64,000 nt of DNA from Catenaria anguillulae PL171. Its lineage: Eukaryota; Blastocladiomycota; Blastocladiomycetes; Blastocladiales; Catenariaceae. A program made the position numbers and the translations under genes. The stretch lies in assembly GCA_002102555.1 (NCBI GenBank), contig MCFL01000018.1, positions 248,001 to 312,000 of the forward strand. Reading direction: 5' to 3'. The first letter of the stretch is position 1; each line of letters starts with the position of its first letter. Below the pieces are notes generated by a model. It worked only from the letters and a program-made list of their open reading frames with translations, ran no database searches and was not told where the DNA came from. Of the stretch, positions 45,998 to 58,000 are shown in pieces.

Positions 45998-48900
45998 TCA
46001 TAAGCAGGTCAACCATGCGACACAGAGACCATCAGGGGCCAATCTCGTGCAACATCTGACGACAAGTTTCGGGGCTGGGCGGCGCCCGTAGTAGTCAACA
46101 ATGGAGCCCAGAACTTCCGCTGATGGGACCGCGATCCGCATTTTGCTGGCCGAAATGGTGAGCCCGGACTCAAGAATCAGCCTCAACACCCGCTCAAGTG
46201 AATGGAGGTGGGCCTGGACGAATGCTCGCATGCCGTCTGGTCCAATGGCATGTCTCGTCGCGCACACGACTGGGCCCTTACACAAAGACATCGTCAAGGT
46301 ACGACTCGGCGCAATCGCCGCGCACTGGCGCCAAGAGTCGGGACATGATACGATCGTAAACCGCCACACTGTTGGTCCAGCCCTGCGGCAGACACGTCAT
46401 TCGCAGCAGGCCGAGAGGGTCCAATGGCCGTCAAATCACCGAGCGGATGTCCAATGGTACCTGGTCATAGCCGCTCTTCATGTCAAGTGTCGAGTACAAT
46501 GGGAAACCCGCAACACGCTCAACCAAATGCTCCATTACCGGTGGTACGTTAGCGTCACGCAGCGTGACGGCGTTCAATGGGCGGACGTCTTGAATGAAAC
46601 GGAACCCGCCAGACGCCTTTTTCACGAGGAACCAGCGCGACGAGTATGGGCCACTGCAGTATTCAAGGACGCCTTGCTCGATACGCTTTTTCAGGATTGC
46701 AATTGCTGCGTCGTACTCGGCCCGCCCGAGGCGACCCATCCGCTGCTGCCATGATTCATGCGGGCAGTGCGAATCTTGACTGGCAGTTCAACAGTAGATT
46801 TGAGCGGCCGAGCTGATTGTCGTTGAAAGCAATGACTTGGTCATACTGTCGCGGCAGGTCGAGAAATTGCTTGCGCTCGGCTGGCCGCAGGTCCGACCCA
46901 ATGTGGATGAACTGCTCGAGGTCCGGGGTCAAGCGTGCAGGCGGCTCCACTGGCGTGGCAGGGCGATAGTCGTGCTTTGGGGCGGGGCTTGGCGCTGCTC
47001 CATCGTCGCTTGCCTGGTTGACAGGGTTGACCTTGACACCAACACGCTTGTGGGCCGCGAAACAGTCGACCAGGCGTTCAGTTGTGGCAAAAGAAAGTCG
47101 TCGGTCAAATCCACTGCAAACGACCCGTCTGACAGCTCGCTGACATTCGCGGCCAGTGGAGGAGGGCTGCCGTCGGGGACGGCGGAGCCGTTGGAGCCGT
47201 CTGGAGCAGCGGAAGACAGCTGATCAGTGCTTGAAGTTTCGGCATCCCCTTCCCCCTCCCCAAAAGTCGCCACTCGCCCTCCACGGTCAACCACATGGAT
47301 TGAGTAGATGGCGATGTTGTCAGGGTCATTCAACAACGACTCGACCAGTGGGTTCATTTCCGGCGGAATAGCTGCTGCAACTGACTCCCACGCACGCTCT
47401 TCCAACCAACGTCGAATCAGTCGACGGCAGAACGCGCTTCAGACGACGACGCTCAGAACGTGGAGCAAGATAGATTTCATTGAACGACGGAAAAGGCAAA
47501 CGCTACGGAGATGCGTCAGTAACGGGGTCCACTCCAGGCTGGCCAGCGGTAGCACCATCTGCGCCAGAGCAAGACCCACGCTCGCCACATCCCTCATCGG
47601 AATACGAACAAGTGCAATGGCGCAAACGGTGCGCGGAACAACAAAAGAATAAACGGAAACAAAGACAGCGGCTACGGCGACGACAGCGGCGGCGACGGCG
47701 GAGGCGGCGGCTGACTTGCCACCACCCGACTTGCGGCGGCTACCAACAATTGGGCGACGCACACCCGCAGCAACACAAACACAATACACGCAACATTCCG
47801 ACTCGGGCTCAGCACCATATTGCAACGGGTCAGGGGGTACAGGCGGGGCTGCCAAATGAGGCCCATCATTGGCAGCCCACTTCAAAAATCCACGCCCAAG
47901 GCAGCGAAATACCCTTCCTGCACCTCTTCGTCCTCCACGAGTTGACTTGGCAATGAGCCTGACAGCTGCGCTGTTCATCCGACGCCAGCGAAACGCGAAT
48001 CTCATCAAAGAACGCCTTTTCGGCCTCGTCTCAACCGAAATGCCCTTCGGGCCTGCCCTGACAGTCATACCCAAATCCTGCATTGTGTTTAGGCCTAGAT
48101 CATGTTCGGGAAAGCCCTCCATGACAAAAAACATGGCGTATTTCGACTCGCCAAGCACCGTCACGGGTAAAACGACCGCACCTCGTCAAGCACGTTGTCC
48201 TTTTCGCGCGCTCGGACTTGACTGCAGCGAGCATCTGGACTGCCTCTGGTTGTGATTCCAAGGACCCAACTCGGAGATTTTGATGCCAAGCTCGAGCCTT
48301 GTCCGACGGTCCTTTTCCTCGTCCAGCACGTCCTTGAGGTCTTGCGACGTGATGGTGAGTGCTGTTGCCATGTGCTTCGGTTGGCACGGCATTGGCGTGC
48401 AGTTGATGTATGGCCTCCTTGCGCAAAGGTCGTAGGCCCAAAGGACAAAGCGTTGCGACTGAGCGAACCGCTGGTGCGAGAGCTGCAGCCAATGCTCAAT
48501 GATCGCATGCCGGGAATAGAAATGGTGGCGTTTGCTTGGAACCCGCCCCTGCCCACATGAACAGCTCAGGAAAAAGCCTTTCGAGAAAGGGGGGGTCGTC
48601 CTCGTTAAGGAACGTATCCGGGTAATGGACTGCAAAAGCTTGACCAGGTTGACAATCATGCTGAATGGGGGACTGTGGTATGCCGAGTGGTAGGCGGCAA
48701 GGGCAAGGTGCATGTGGGCGGACTTGCCTGCGAGGCTTGGTCCGCAGCGCAAAGCGGTCGGGGCATGATCTGTCAACACGCGACGCTGCACAGGGCCACG
48801 GCAAGACCCGTTTCTCATGCCGTGTCTGTTGCGAACCACCTGGACCGAATTCGCCAAGCCCCCACGTAAACAGGCAGGGAATCAAGCGCTGGGGAAATCG

Positions 48901-49770
48901 ACCTTGAGGAACGTGTTGGTTAGTTGATTTCGGGCGTAGGGCCGTGGAAATGCGGCCGTTGCGAGGTGAATGCTGGTTGTAAAGATGGGGGGGCAGGCTC
49001 CGGCATGGCGCTTGAGTGGCGGGCGACCTTGTCCTTGATCTGTGCTCCCTTTAATCTGGTGCGCCTTGGGAAATCGGCGGCCAGGACGCGGATTCACCGC
49101 TTGCCGACACTGCCATCCACCGTGCCGGTATGAGGAACAGCAACGGCAAAGTCAGACAAGCCGTCGCGCAACTGGGGTGGCAAGGACAGTGGCCGAACAT
49201 GGATCCATTGGCAGGTTTCGGTCAAATGTGCTGGACATACCAAGTCCGAGCAAGTCAAATGCATGATACCAAGTAACAAGGCAAACCCAAGTGAGCGTAC
49301 GAAAGGAATACATAGGTGCGGCCAGGCCTGGTTGGCAGAGGTGAGTCTCGGGTCGGTTGGGTGTGTCATCAACGTCAGGTGCATGTAGATTCGGAATGCG
49401 AGCAGAGTCACACTCAAGGGCTTTTCGCCGCGGCTGGGACAAGCAGTGCGGAGCGGGGCCAGGGACGGAAGCAGCCGCAGTAACATGAGGGAGGAGTTGA
49501 GAGAGAACGGCCGACACAGACATTGGGTCTTTGACACGTCTCATGAGGACGCCTGGAGATCGGATCGGTGGCCAGGCAGACCTCAGCGTGCAATGTCCCC
49601 CGATCGGACTTGGTGAAACACTTTCTGCTTTGCAACAACTTCAACGCCTTCCCTCCCCCCAGCAACTTGAAAGACCTACAAGGCGACAACGCGTCCGCCA
49701 CCTCGGCGCTCCACCCTGGCGCCGGCAATGAGGCCGATGCACTGGCATTAGCTGGCGATTGAGCCCACAC
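45998..49770 (-). mobile_element. Decayed Ty3/Gypsy-type LTR retrotransposon fragment
   Basis: Read on the - strand, the order is gag-like, protease-like, reverse transcriptase. A gag-like region with Pro-rich and basic parts lies at about 49,700-48,200 in several frames. A retropepsin-like stretch near 48,160-47,980 includes FFVMEGFPEHDLGLNTMQDL. The reverse transcriptase start near 46,740 has KKRIEQGVLEYCSGPYSSRW, FIQDVRPLNAVTL and LYSTLDMKSGYDQVPL. The polymerase continues at 46,370-46,050 with LRLILESGLTISASKMRI. No RNase H, integrase or terminal repeats are visible: the 5' and 3' ends are lost, and the polymerase ends about 110 bases from the gene at 43,995. Many frame changes are present and I have not attempted to rejoin it. 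It is a fungal genomic element with no sign of infectivity. Confidence 0.8.
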
Positions 49771-49844
49771 CCATGTCCATGTATGTAAAATATATGGGTT
49801 CCATCTTCCACTGCACCTGATGCAATCAAGCTCGATCGATCCCG

Positions 49845-51058
49845 ATGACTACCTCTCAACCGACTGATACACAAGTCGCCGATTCCGCTCCTGTGGCCAT
49901 ACCCGGTCTCCCGGTGGTCGCCTCCCGGCAGCGCAACGGCCAACGCACCTGGAGCCTGGCCTACTTTGCTCCCGGCGCCACTCCCATTGTGTCAACTCGC
50001 GACGTCAAGAAGCACAAGCACGAGCTCCAGTGCGCCATTGGCGAAGACGGCCATCCTCAATGTGACCCCTCGCTCTCACCCATTTACGATTTCCTCAATG
50101 GCTTAGCGGCCGTTAAGGCAGGCACGCACGAGATTGACGTTCAACTCGACTTTATCAAGGGCGGCGTCTTTACTCGGCCGTCTGGCGGGCTCGACCTCTA
50201 CGTCGTGCCCCGATGGTGGCGCCGAAAGGATCAAAAGCCCGAGCATGCCATGCTGCAAGTCGCTTACCTCTGGAGCAGCCCACATCTCAAAGTCAAGGCA
50301 TCGGCACGCGCACGAGCGGGGCAACTCGGTGCGGTTGTGGACGAGCACGAGCGCAAGAAGGAGGCCAAGTCGACCGCCGCCAACCGATCTGGTGGTGCAT
50401 ATTTTCGAGTGCAACGTCGCCACCACCCCTCCCAACGCTTCCGCCAGAAACCCGCCCGCTCGAGCTGTACATTGCGGGCAGCATTCCCACCTTTTCGCGC
50501 TCGCAGCTGCTTTTAACAGTCAGGGGACATCGCATCTTGTTTCTCGACACGCCCGGGCGAGCGTTTTCAAACAAGTGGATCGAATGGGAGTGTCGGTTGC
50601 TGTATCCCAACTATCCCGTCGATTCCATCCACACCATCACCAAGTGGTGGTGGCACAGACCCGAGAAAGCCGCTCAACAAGTTACGCCGGTGGAAGGCGT
50701 CCATTACAAGCTTGTCATGTCGCACTCGGATCGAAACCAGTCAACATTCCGGTTGTGTGCATGGCGAGGGGCGAACGGGCATGGAAACGGGCAGGCGTCG
50801 GTTGACGTAGAACTGCTGGAATCGCTGGTGGACGCGGTTGCACCTGTCTGGGCACAGGCCGCAGACGAAATGACGCTGCCGTCCACGAGTGCTGGTGCCA
50901 CGGACGAAGCGACCGTCGAGGAAGTTGTATTCATTGTGCTGGCATTCATTCCCGTGATGACCATGGCAATTACTACTCGCCGGCAGCTCGTCCAGTTGTG
51001 GCCACTTGTATTGTGTCTTCTCCTGGCGCCCATACTCAAGATTTTCCAATTGATTTGA
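49845..51058 (+). CDS. Unknown protein with two C-terminal transmembrane helices
   Basis: Starts at ATG 49845 and ends at TGA 51056-51058. A first soluble part (about 175 residues) has RTWSLAYFAPGATPIV, IYDFLNGLAAVKAGTHEIDV and SGGLDLYVVPRWWRRK. One +2 step near 50,390 leads to TRPLELYIAGSIPTFSRSQL, RILFLDTPGRAFSNKWIEWE and VDSIHTITKWWWHRPEKAAQ. Two hydrophobic helices close the protein: VVFIVLAFIPVMTMAI and LWPLVLCLLLAPILKIFQLI. It has no signal peptide, so the soluble part is probably cytosolic. I do not recognise the family. It lies inside the secreted-protein cluster but shares no composition with it. Confidence 0.65.
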
Positions 51059-51316
51059 TAGAATGTATTCATCCAGGATTAATCCTTACTGTCTGACTTT
51101 GTCGCGACAAGCGCGAACCAGAACGCAGGCTTAACGTCTCGACTTACTTGGACGGACAGCGAGTCGACGATCATGCGATATCATGCCTTGGATGTCCATA
51201 TCCTTCCGCAATTGTCCTGGCCAGCGACTCATGCGCCTCTGAACCTCATCTTTCCTTGCCTCGCTCGCCCTCAAACCACGGCTGTTCAAGTTCAAGTTCA
51301 GCGATCACGATCAAAG

Positions 51317-54302
51317 ATGCCGCCGCCAACAGCAACCAGCCGTCGACCAGCTGGCCATCGACTCCTGCCTGTGCTGATCCTCATCTCTCTGGCCACATCC
51401 TTGGCCCTTGCCGACCCGCTCGCTATTTCCGCGCAGGACCTTTTCTCCGGCGATGACACAATTGGTGCGCCCAATTGGCCTAAGACGGACGCGTATTTCA
51501 TGACGTACTTCTAACCAAGCGTTTTAGCAGACGACATCACATTCGACACGGACTCTGCCACCGACTTCAATGTTGTTACGAGCGACTTTGAGCCCATCAA
51601 GCAAGCGCCCACGCCACCTACGCCGTCTCCGCCGTCGTCTGGATTCGCGCCGTTGCCGCCGCCTGAGGTGAAGACAGCCGCCGTTCCCAAGCCTCTCAAT
51701 CCAATTGATCGTACGATCCTTGATCTCTTAGCTGATTCGATATTGAGCGCGTAGACTGATATGAATCAACTTCAGCCAAATCCAAGGTCGGTCGCAACAA
51801 ATCGGCGCCGCCCAAGCGTCAACGTGATCGAGCAAATGATAATGGACGACGATGACGACGACGAAGGAGATGAAGACGGCGAATGGCGCGCCATCCGCGA
51901 CCTGAGCGACCTGCTCTTTCCGGGCCGCCAAGATGTGATCAACGTTGGTGGCCGGCGCCGTGGCACGCGCTCCGGTGGCAAGAGCGTCACCAGCGCCGAC
52001 AAGCTGCTCGAGGCGCTGCAAAAGGCGCGTGGAAACGTCAAGGTCGGACGCGGTAAGCGCGCCAAACGCAAACGTAGGGGAGGTCGCCGCAACAAGGTAT
52101 CAAAGACCGGACGCAAACGGGGTAAAGGCAAGGTATCCAAACGCGGCGGTAGAGGCGGCAAGAGCCGCAAGAACAAAGTGTCAAGAACGGGCGGAGCAAG
52201 GTGGGCAAAAATGGCCGACGCGCTCAGCGCAAGCAAAAGGGCAACAAGAACAAGCGTATCAAGACCAAGGGCCGCAAGCCCGGTGGCAAAAGGCGCAGGG
52301 ACAAGCGCAAGACGCGCGGTCGCCGCACCAAGCGCCGCCGCACTCGCGGCTCTGGCCGATCCGTGTTTGACCCAAAGGCCTCCGACATCAAAGCCCGCCT
52401 CAAGCGCATTGGCCGCAACGTCGACGCCACACAAACGCGCCTGAAATCCGCGCTGCAGTCGCACGACAAGCGCCTCGAAACGCTCGTCAACGATCTGGTC
52501 GCTGGGCGGCAAGATCGCAAGGAGGAGATTCGCGGCGCCATCATGTCGTTGCATGAAGAGGTGCGCAAGGTCGGCTTGCAAGTTGCGCGGTACGAGGCAA
52601 AGTACGCGGCCAAGGACCATGTGCTGCTCATGCAACTGCGCTCGATCGAGCACCAGATCACGGCCATTCAAGAGGACCAGGCCAACGGCGCATTCCAGTC
52701 CGACTTTGACGCCGCGCAGGTCGAGGCCAGGCTGGCAAAGCTCGACACAAAGCGCAGCGAAGTGTTGGCCAAGCGTGCATTGACCAGAGCAAAGATTATC
52801 GATATTCGCGCCCGCGCACGCCAAGTGCAGTCAAAGGTCAAGGCCGTGATTACGCGCTTGAAGCGCAAGCAGAAGCAAGGACCGGGCCAGCTTGAGGTTG
52901 GAGCAAGCGAGCATGCGATCGAAAACATTCGCAAGGCACTGAGCCGCATGACCATGTCGGTCCGTCGCACGCAATTGTGTCCGCGGGTCAAGAAATCCAA
53001 AGGCCGCCGAGGAGGGAAGCGTAAGCAGAAACGCAAGCAGAGGCAAAAGAAGGCGCGGGATGCACGTCGCAAGGCAATCAAGAAGACAATGGATGGTGTC
53101 AAGGCTCGCCAACAAGAGCTGTTGGCACGTGTGGCCGACGCTGTCGAGGGCGGAGGCGACGACGCGCTTGCCTCTGCGGATCCATTGAAGGCACTCGCTG
53201 ACCAAGTCCGTCGGGAACAAGAAGCAAGGGTAAGGAACAGCCAAGACGCTGCGCAAAAGAAAGCCGAGGAAATGCGCCAGAAGCTGGCCAACCTCGCCAG
53301 CGCGCTCGAGGGCAATGGTCGACGCCGTCGTGGTCAACAGAGGTCGAAGCCACGGCAGCACGCCCAGGTTCGCCCAAGGAGCGGAAACATCAACAAAGGA
53401 TTTGCCAACCGGCGCAAGCCGTCACCGCCACCTCGGTCCGCCCCTCATCGCCAGCAAGCGAAAGCACCGAAGCCGCAAAAACGCCAGGCGGCTGGAGCTG
53501 GGCCGTCGCCGATTCGCTGTTCAGGATCAGCTACTGGCCGAGGAGGCCGAAGCGCTCATGGGTTTGGCAGATGAGCCGCCCAGTGCAAATCCGAATAGCA
53601 ACGATTCTCCTATCATTATCATTGCCAATCCTCTAACAGCGCCAACAACTCCTTCTACCCCTGCGGCACCGGCCGTTCCTCCCGGATCGTCGAGTGGCCA
53701 GTCCACTGGCCACACGCGCGGCAGTCAGGATGATTCGGACGACTCCAAGCGAGTGGGAGGTAGTGGCACTGGCAAGGGCGGGAAAACAGCCAATACCAGG
53801 CGAGGGTCGAGGGCAGAGGAGGATGATGACGCGTCCAAGGGTCAAGGAACGAGTCGCGGTACCAGCGGACGGAATGCGAATGCGAATCCCGACGCCAATT
53901 CCGCTTCAAACTCTAATGCGAATCCAAGCTCTCGTGGCTCGGGATCCACGCAAAGCGGCAAGGGAAGCCAACGGCAAAGGACTTCTCGCAAGTCTGAAGA
54001 CGATCAGCAAGGTATATACGTCTGTCGAGTTTTGATCACGGATTCGCTCTAATTTAAACTGATCTTCACTGACCTATGTAGTTGTTTCGAGTGACGCACC
54101 TCGCGGCGACTCGGCTTCCAAGGGAACCCGCTCGCCAAACCCGGATTCCCAGTCTGGTAGTCGTCCGAGTCAAGATGACAACAGCAAGTCGTCAAGAAAT
54201 GCTCGTTCTGCAGCACCAAGCAGCCCTCGCTCGAGCTCTGGTCGTGGATCATCGTCATCGGCGTCAGGATCCACGGGCAAAGGACGCGGGGGCAGGTCGT
54301 AA
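51317..54302 (+). CDS. Secreted Lys/Arg-rich coiled-coil protein with acidic patch
   Basis: Exon 1 (51317-51464) gives a signal peptide (HRLLPVLILISLATSLALAD). Exon 2 (51528-51710) is Pro/Thr-rich (PTPPTPSPPSSGFAPLPPPE). Exon 3 starts at 51776 and has an acidic block (IMDDDDDDEGDEDGEWRAIR) and then long Lys/Arg/Gly tracts (RRNKVSKTGRKRGKGK). After a +2 step near 52,200 come further basic tracts and a coiled coil of about 300 residues (KLDTKRSEVLAKRALTRAKI, EEMRQKLANLASALEGNG). A frame change near 53,480 reaches a Ser/Asn/Gly-rich tail (NANANPDANSASNSNANPSS), which an intron (from about 54,011 to 54,081) joins to a last Ser/Arg/Gly exon ending at TAA 54300-54302. It has the architecture of the gene at 43,995 on a larger scale (over 900 residues). 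No enzyme domain is seen. Confidence 0.7.
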
Positions 54303-55048
54303 CGGTGAGACTGGCGGGTCAGTTGCAAAGAAAAAGCAGCTCCGCTTCGATGGGCAATGTAATGTGGGTTGAATCGGATTTCTTTCCAGTTTTGTCCAGT
54401 GTTCGAGTTGAATCTGGCTTGCCGCTCAAAAGGAACAAGAAAGATTGTATTTCGTTTGTCGTTTCTTCTCCACCACGGTAACGTGCCATTGACATGACCG
54501 ACCATGCACTCGGCATTGATGGCCAAAGTGCTGAGGCTGTTTGAGCAAACTCCTTCTTGACCTTAGGGTCTTGGCCAAGGAACCGAAGAATGCACCATGA
54601 TGAGGTCGCCAAACCAACTCGAGTCGACTGAGAACAAAATGCGTGTGAAGTGTCACGTGACGAAGAGGCAGACGAAGCGGAACGATTACCTGCGGGTGCA
54701 ACCGAACCAGTCTGGCGCCATGGAGGATTGGGGGGAATCCGATGTAGAGGCCGCGAGCTCTCATTGCTCTCGCGAGCTCACGGTGCTGTTGTTCTCTGGC
54801 CCATCCGCTTGCTCGCGCGCTGCTATTCCCATACCTTAGGAGTAGGTACACTGATATTTCTCCTCGCCTGGCAAGGAGACCCATATCCCATAGCCCCTAG
54901 TATTCACAGCGCTCGGTATGCTCTCTTGCCCATGTCGGTCCCGTCGGAATTGCAACCAACTTATCACGGTCCGTCGAAACTGAGATCGCGTTTCTTTTAC
55001 TCGAAACGTAGGTTGCAACATTGTTATCCTACTTTGTCAATCAGCAAC
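54303..55048. other. Intergenic region
   Basis: About 746 bases between two + strand cluster genes. An open frame runs from 54,650 into the next gene, but its upstream part lacks protein-like character; the ATG at 55,049 next to the signal peptide is preferred. Confidence 0.45.
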
Positions 55049-58000
55049 ATGTCGCCGCCGCCCATCAAGGACCGGCCCCGTGACACTCCCGTTCGCCCGC
55101 TCGGACAGGGTCGCGGCCGCCGTGTGGGCCTGCTTGCGTGCTTGGCGGTTGCCTCATTCGTGATCAGTTCCTCTTCAGTTGCCGTCTACGCTCAAAACTC
55201 GGCGCCCGTGTTGCCCATCAATCCCTGTCACTTCGGATTGCCCCCGCCCGCCGGATTCAGGTGCGAAAATGGTGCCCTCACCACCGAGACGACTGCCACT
55301 TCAACGACGGGATCTGCGACGACGGCAAGTGACGCAAGCGCCAGTGCCTCGAACTCGGCTGCCTCAGCAACAACGACATCCACGACAGCAGTCGTGTCGA
55401 ATGGCGGTGCGGTCATGGTTCCAATTGCTACGGCTCAGGTTCCCGTCCCTGGCGTACCAGTTCCCATTGCACCGGCCGCACCCGTGCCCACATCGGCTGG
55501 ATCCGCTCCTCCGCCGGCTCCCCCGATTGTCAACAACGCCGCACCTGTACCGGTCGCGACGAACTCGGCCCCAGTTCCTGTCGTGAACAACGTTGCAGCA
55601 GTCCCAATCGTTACCAATGCCGCGCCGGTCCCAGTTGTTTCCAGTGCCGCGCCAGTCCCAGTGGTTACGAATGCTGTACCTGTCCCTGCAGTCACCACGG
55701 CAGCTCCCGTCCCAATCGTGTCAAACGCGTCAATTCTGCGGCCGCCGCCGCCAGCAACAACGTCCGAGCCGGCCGTCATTGTCCCGATTGTTGCCCCAAG
55801 CCCAGCTCAACCGGCTCCTGGCGCCAATCAACCAAGCGCTTCACCCGCCGCGCCTGTCCCAATCGTAACCAGCAGCCAAGTCGCTGCCGCCCCAGGCTCG
55901 GTACCACCATCGCCGACCAATTCGGCCAACCCAGCAGCTCCGCCCATTATCAACCCGCTCAACCCCATCATTGCGCCCTTCTTCAACAGCCCTGCATACA
56001 CGCAAAAGGTCCAGCAAAACCTCCCCGGCGCCACGCCCGCCCCGTCGCCCCCAAGACGCAACCACCTCAATGAGCTCGACGACCCGTCCAATGGAGCGCC
56101 CGGCATCATCAACCCAGGGTCCAACTTGCTCACGCCCATCTCAAACACACCCGTGCCATCAACCGGGACGACGCCGTGTTTGGACGCGTCCCAATTGCGC
56201 CAGGGAGCGTTGAGCAACAAGGTCTTGCGATTCCGCCACAAAACACCACCATTGCGACCCAGTTTCTTTCGCCCATAGATCACATTCAAGGTGCCATCAA
56301 AATTCCCGTGGCCATGTCGCGTGGTGCGCAGGCGTCTGCCCAAGTGGAAGATACGGAGCAGCTCGACTTGACTGTGCGCGAGCTCCGCGCGCGGTACCTG
56401 AGGCAACTGCGCCGCGAGCGCGGCAGGCAGACCTTGCGCCTGTTGAGGCATCGCAGGCAGCGCGCGATCGAGCGCAGGCGTGCCAACGGGCTGCAAGTGC
56501 GCCAGCGCGGCGGGCGTGGGCGTGGGCGTGGCGTGGACGTGGACGTGGGCTAAAGCAAAAGCAAAACGTCGGACGCGTGTTGCAGCAGCTTGCGCGCAAG
56601 TTTAAGGGCCGCGGAGCCATTGACGTGCGTCAGCTTGCAAAGCGGTTCCGTGGAAACCCCAGGTTGCAGGCCCTCGCTCGCCGGGTCAAGGGCCGCAGGT
56701 TAAATGTGGGTCTGCTCGCGCGATTGTTTAACCGCCGTCGTGGTGGGCGCGGCGGTCGAGGTCGCCGCCCCCAGCAGCAAGTGGGTCGCCGTCCTCGTCG
56801 GCAGCAAGCACGCCGTGGTCGCCGTCAGCCGCTGAGCTTGCGCAAGATTGCCCAACGATTCCCACGTGCAGTCTGGACCAAATTGCGCGCCGGTTCCCCA
56901 ACAATCGCGGGTTGCGCAACTTGGTTCAACGTTTCAAGGGTCGCAAGGTGGGTATTCGTCAACTGGCCACCTTGTTTGCACGCCGCCAGGGCCAACGTCG
57001 TGGTATCGCCGCAGCTGCGCGCGGCAACCGCCGTGCTGGGAAGCCTAAGCGGGGTATCAATCTTCAAGGGCTTGCCCGTCGGTTCCCTCGCTTGAATCTC
57101 AACCAGCTCGCACGCCGGTTCCCTCGCAATCAAGGCTTGCGCAACTTGGCCAATCGTGTCAAGGGTGCTGGTCGTAAGATCAACCTGCAGCAGCTCATCC
57201 AGCGACTCAGGCAACGCCGTGGGCGCGTAGTGCCGTCCAAGCCCGTGCCAACCGTCGCGGCCGTTCCAACCGCGGAGGGTTGATGACGCTGTTCCGTCGG
57301 TTGCAGCGCGGTGGCAAGGGTAAGGTCAATTTGCAGCAGCTCGCGCGCAGGTTCCGCACCAATCCAAGATTGCAAGGGCTCGTGCGCAAGTTCCGCCGCA
57401 ACCCTAATGCCCTCCGCAGGCTCGCCCAACGATTCACCAATGCTCAACGTCGCCGACCTGGTCGTGTTAGACGCCGCCGCTCCGGCTCGCGTCAAGGCTT
57501 GGTCGGTCTTCAATCCCTCGCGCGTCGCTTCCGCGGCAACCGCCAACTTCAATCGTTGGCACGCCGCTTCCCCCGCGGCCGAATTAACCTGGGCCAGCTC
57601 GCGCGGCGGTTCCCACGCAATCGCCGGCTGCAACAGCTTGCCCGCAAACTGCGCTCTGCCCAATCCAAGCGTGCTCCTCGCCGCGCACCCGCTGTGCGTC
57701 GTCGCCAAGGTCCCATGGCCCGATCGCTCATCAACTATGCCGATGACTGGTTCAAGGACATTCACCGGTTCAACAAGCAGCAGCAAGCCAAACGCATGCA
57801 AGGGCCCATGTTTAACGCGCACGTGGTGCCCGTGAACGGCCGCAACTCGGAGCGTGCGTTGGGCGAGCTGGCCGAAATGGCGTATGCAAGAGGATGGTTG
57901 TCGAGCGGGCGCTCGGGCAAGCAGTCTTTTTTTGATGAGCGCCGGGCTAGTGGGTCGCGCGTGGGAGGCATCGCAGACTCGCTTGTCCGGCGTCAGGGCG

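Noticed and set aside
45998-49770. Complete or active retroelement
   Set aside because: Terminal repeats, RNase H and integrase were not found and the reading frame is broken in many places.
51772-52824. 350-codon - strand open frame
   Set aside because: Antisense of the basic coiled-coil gene at 51,317-54,302.
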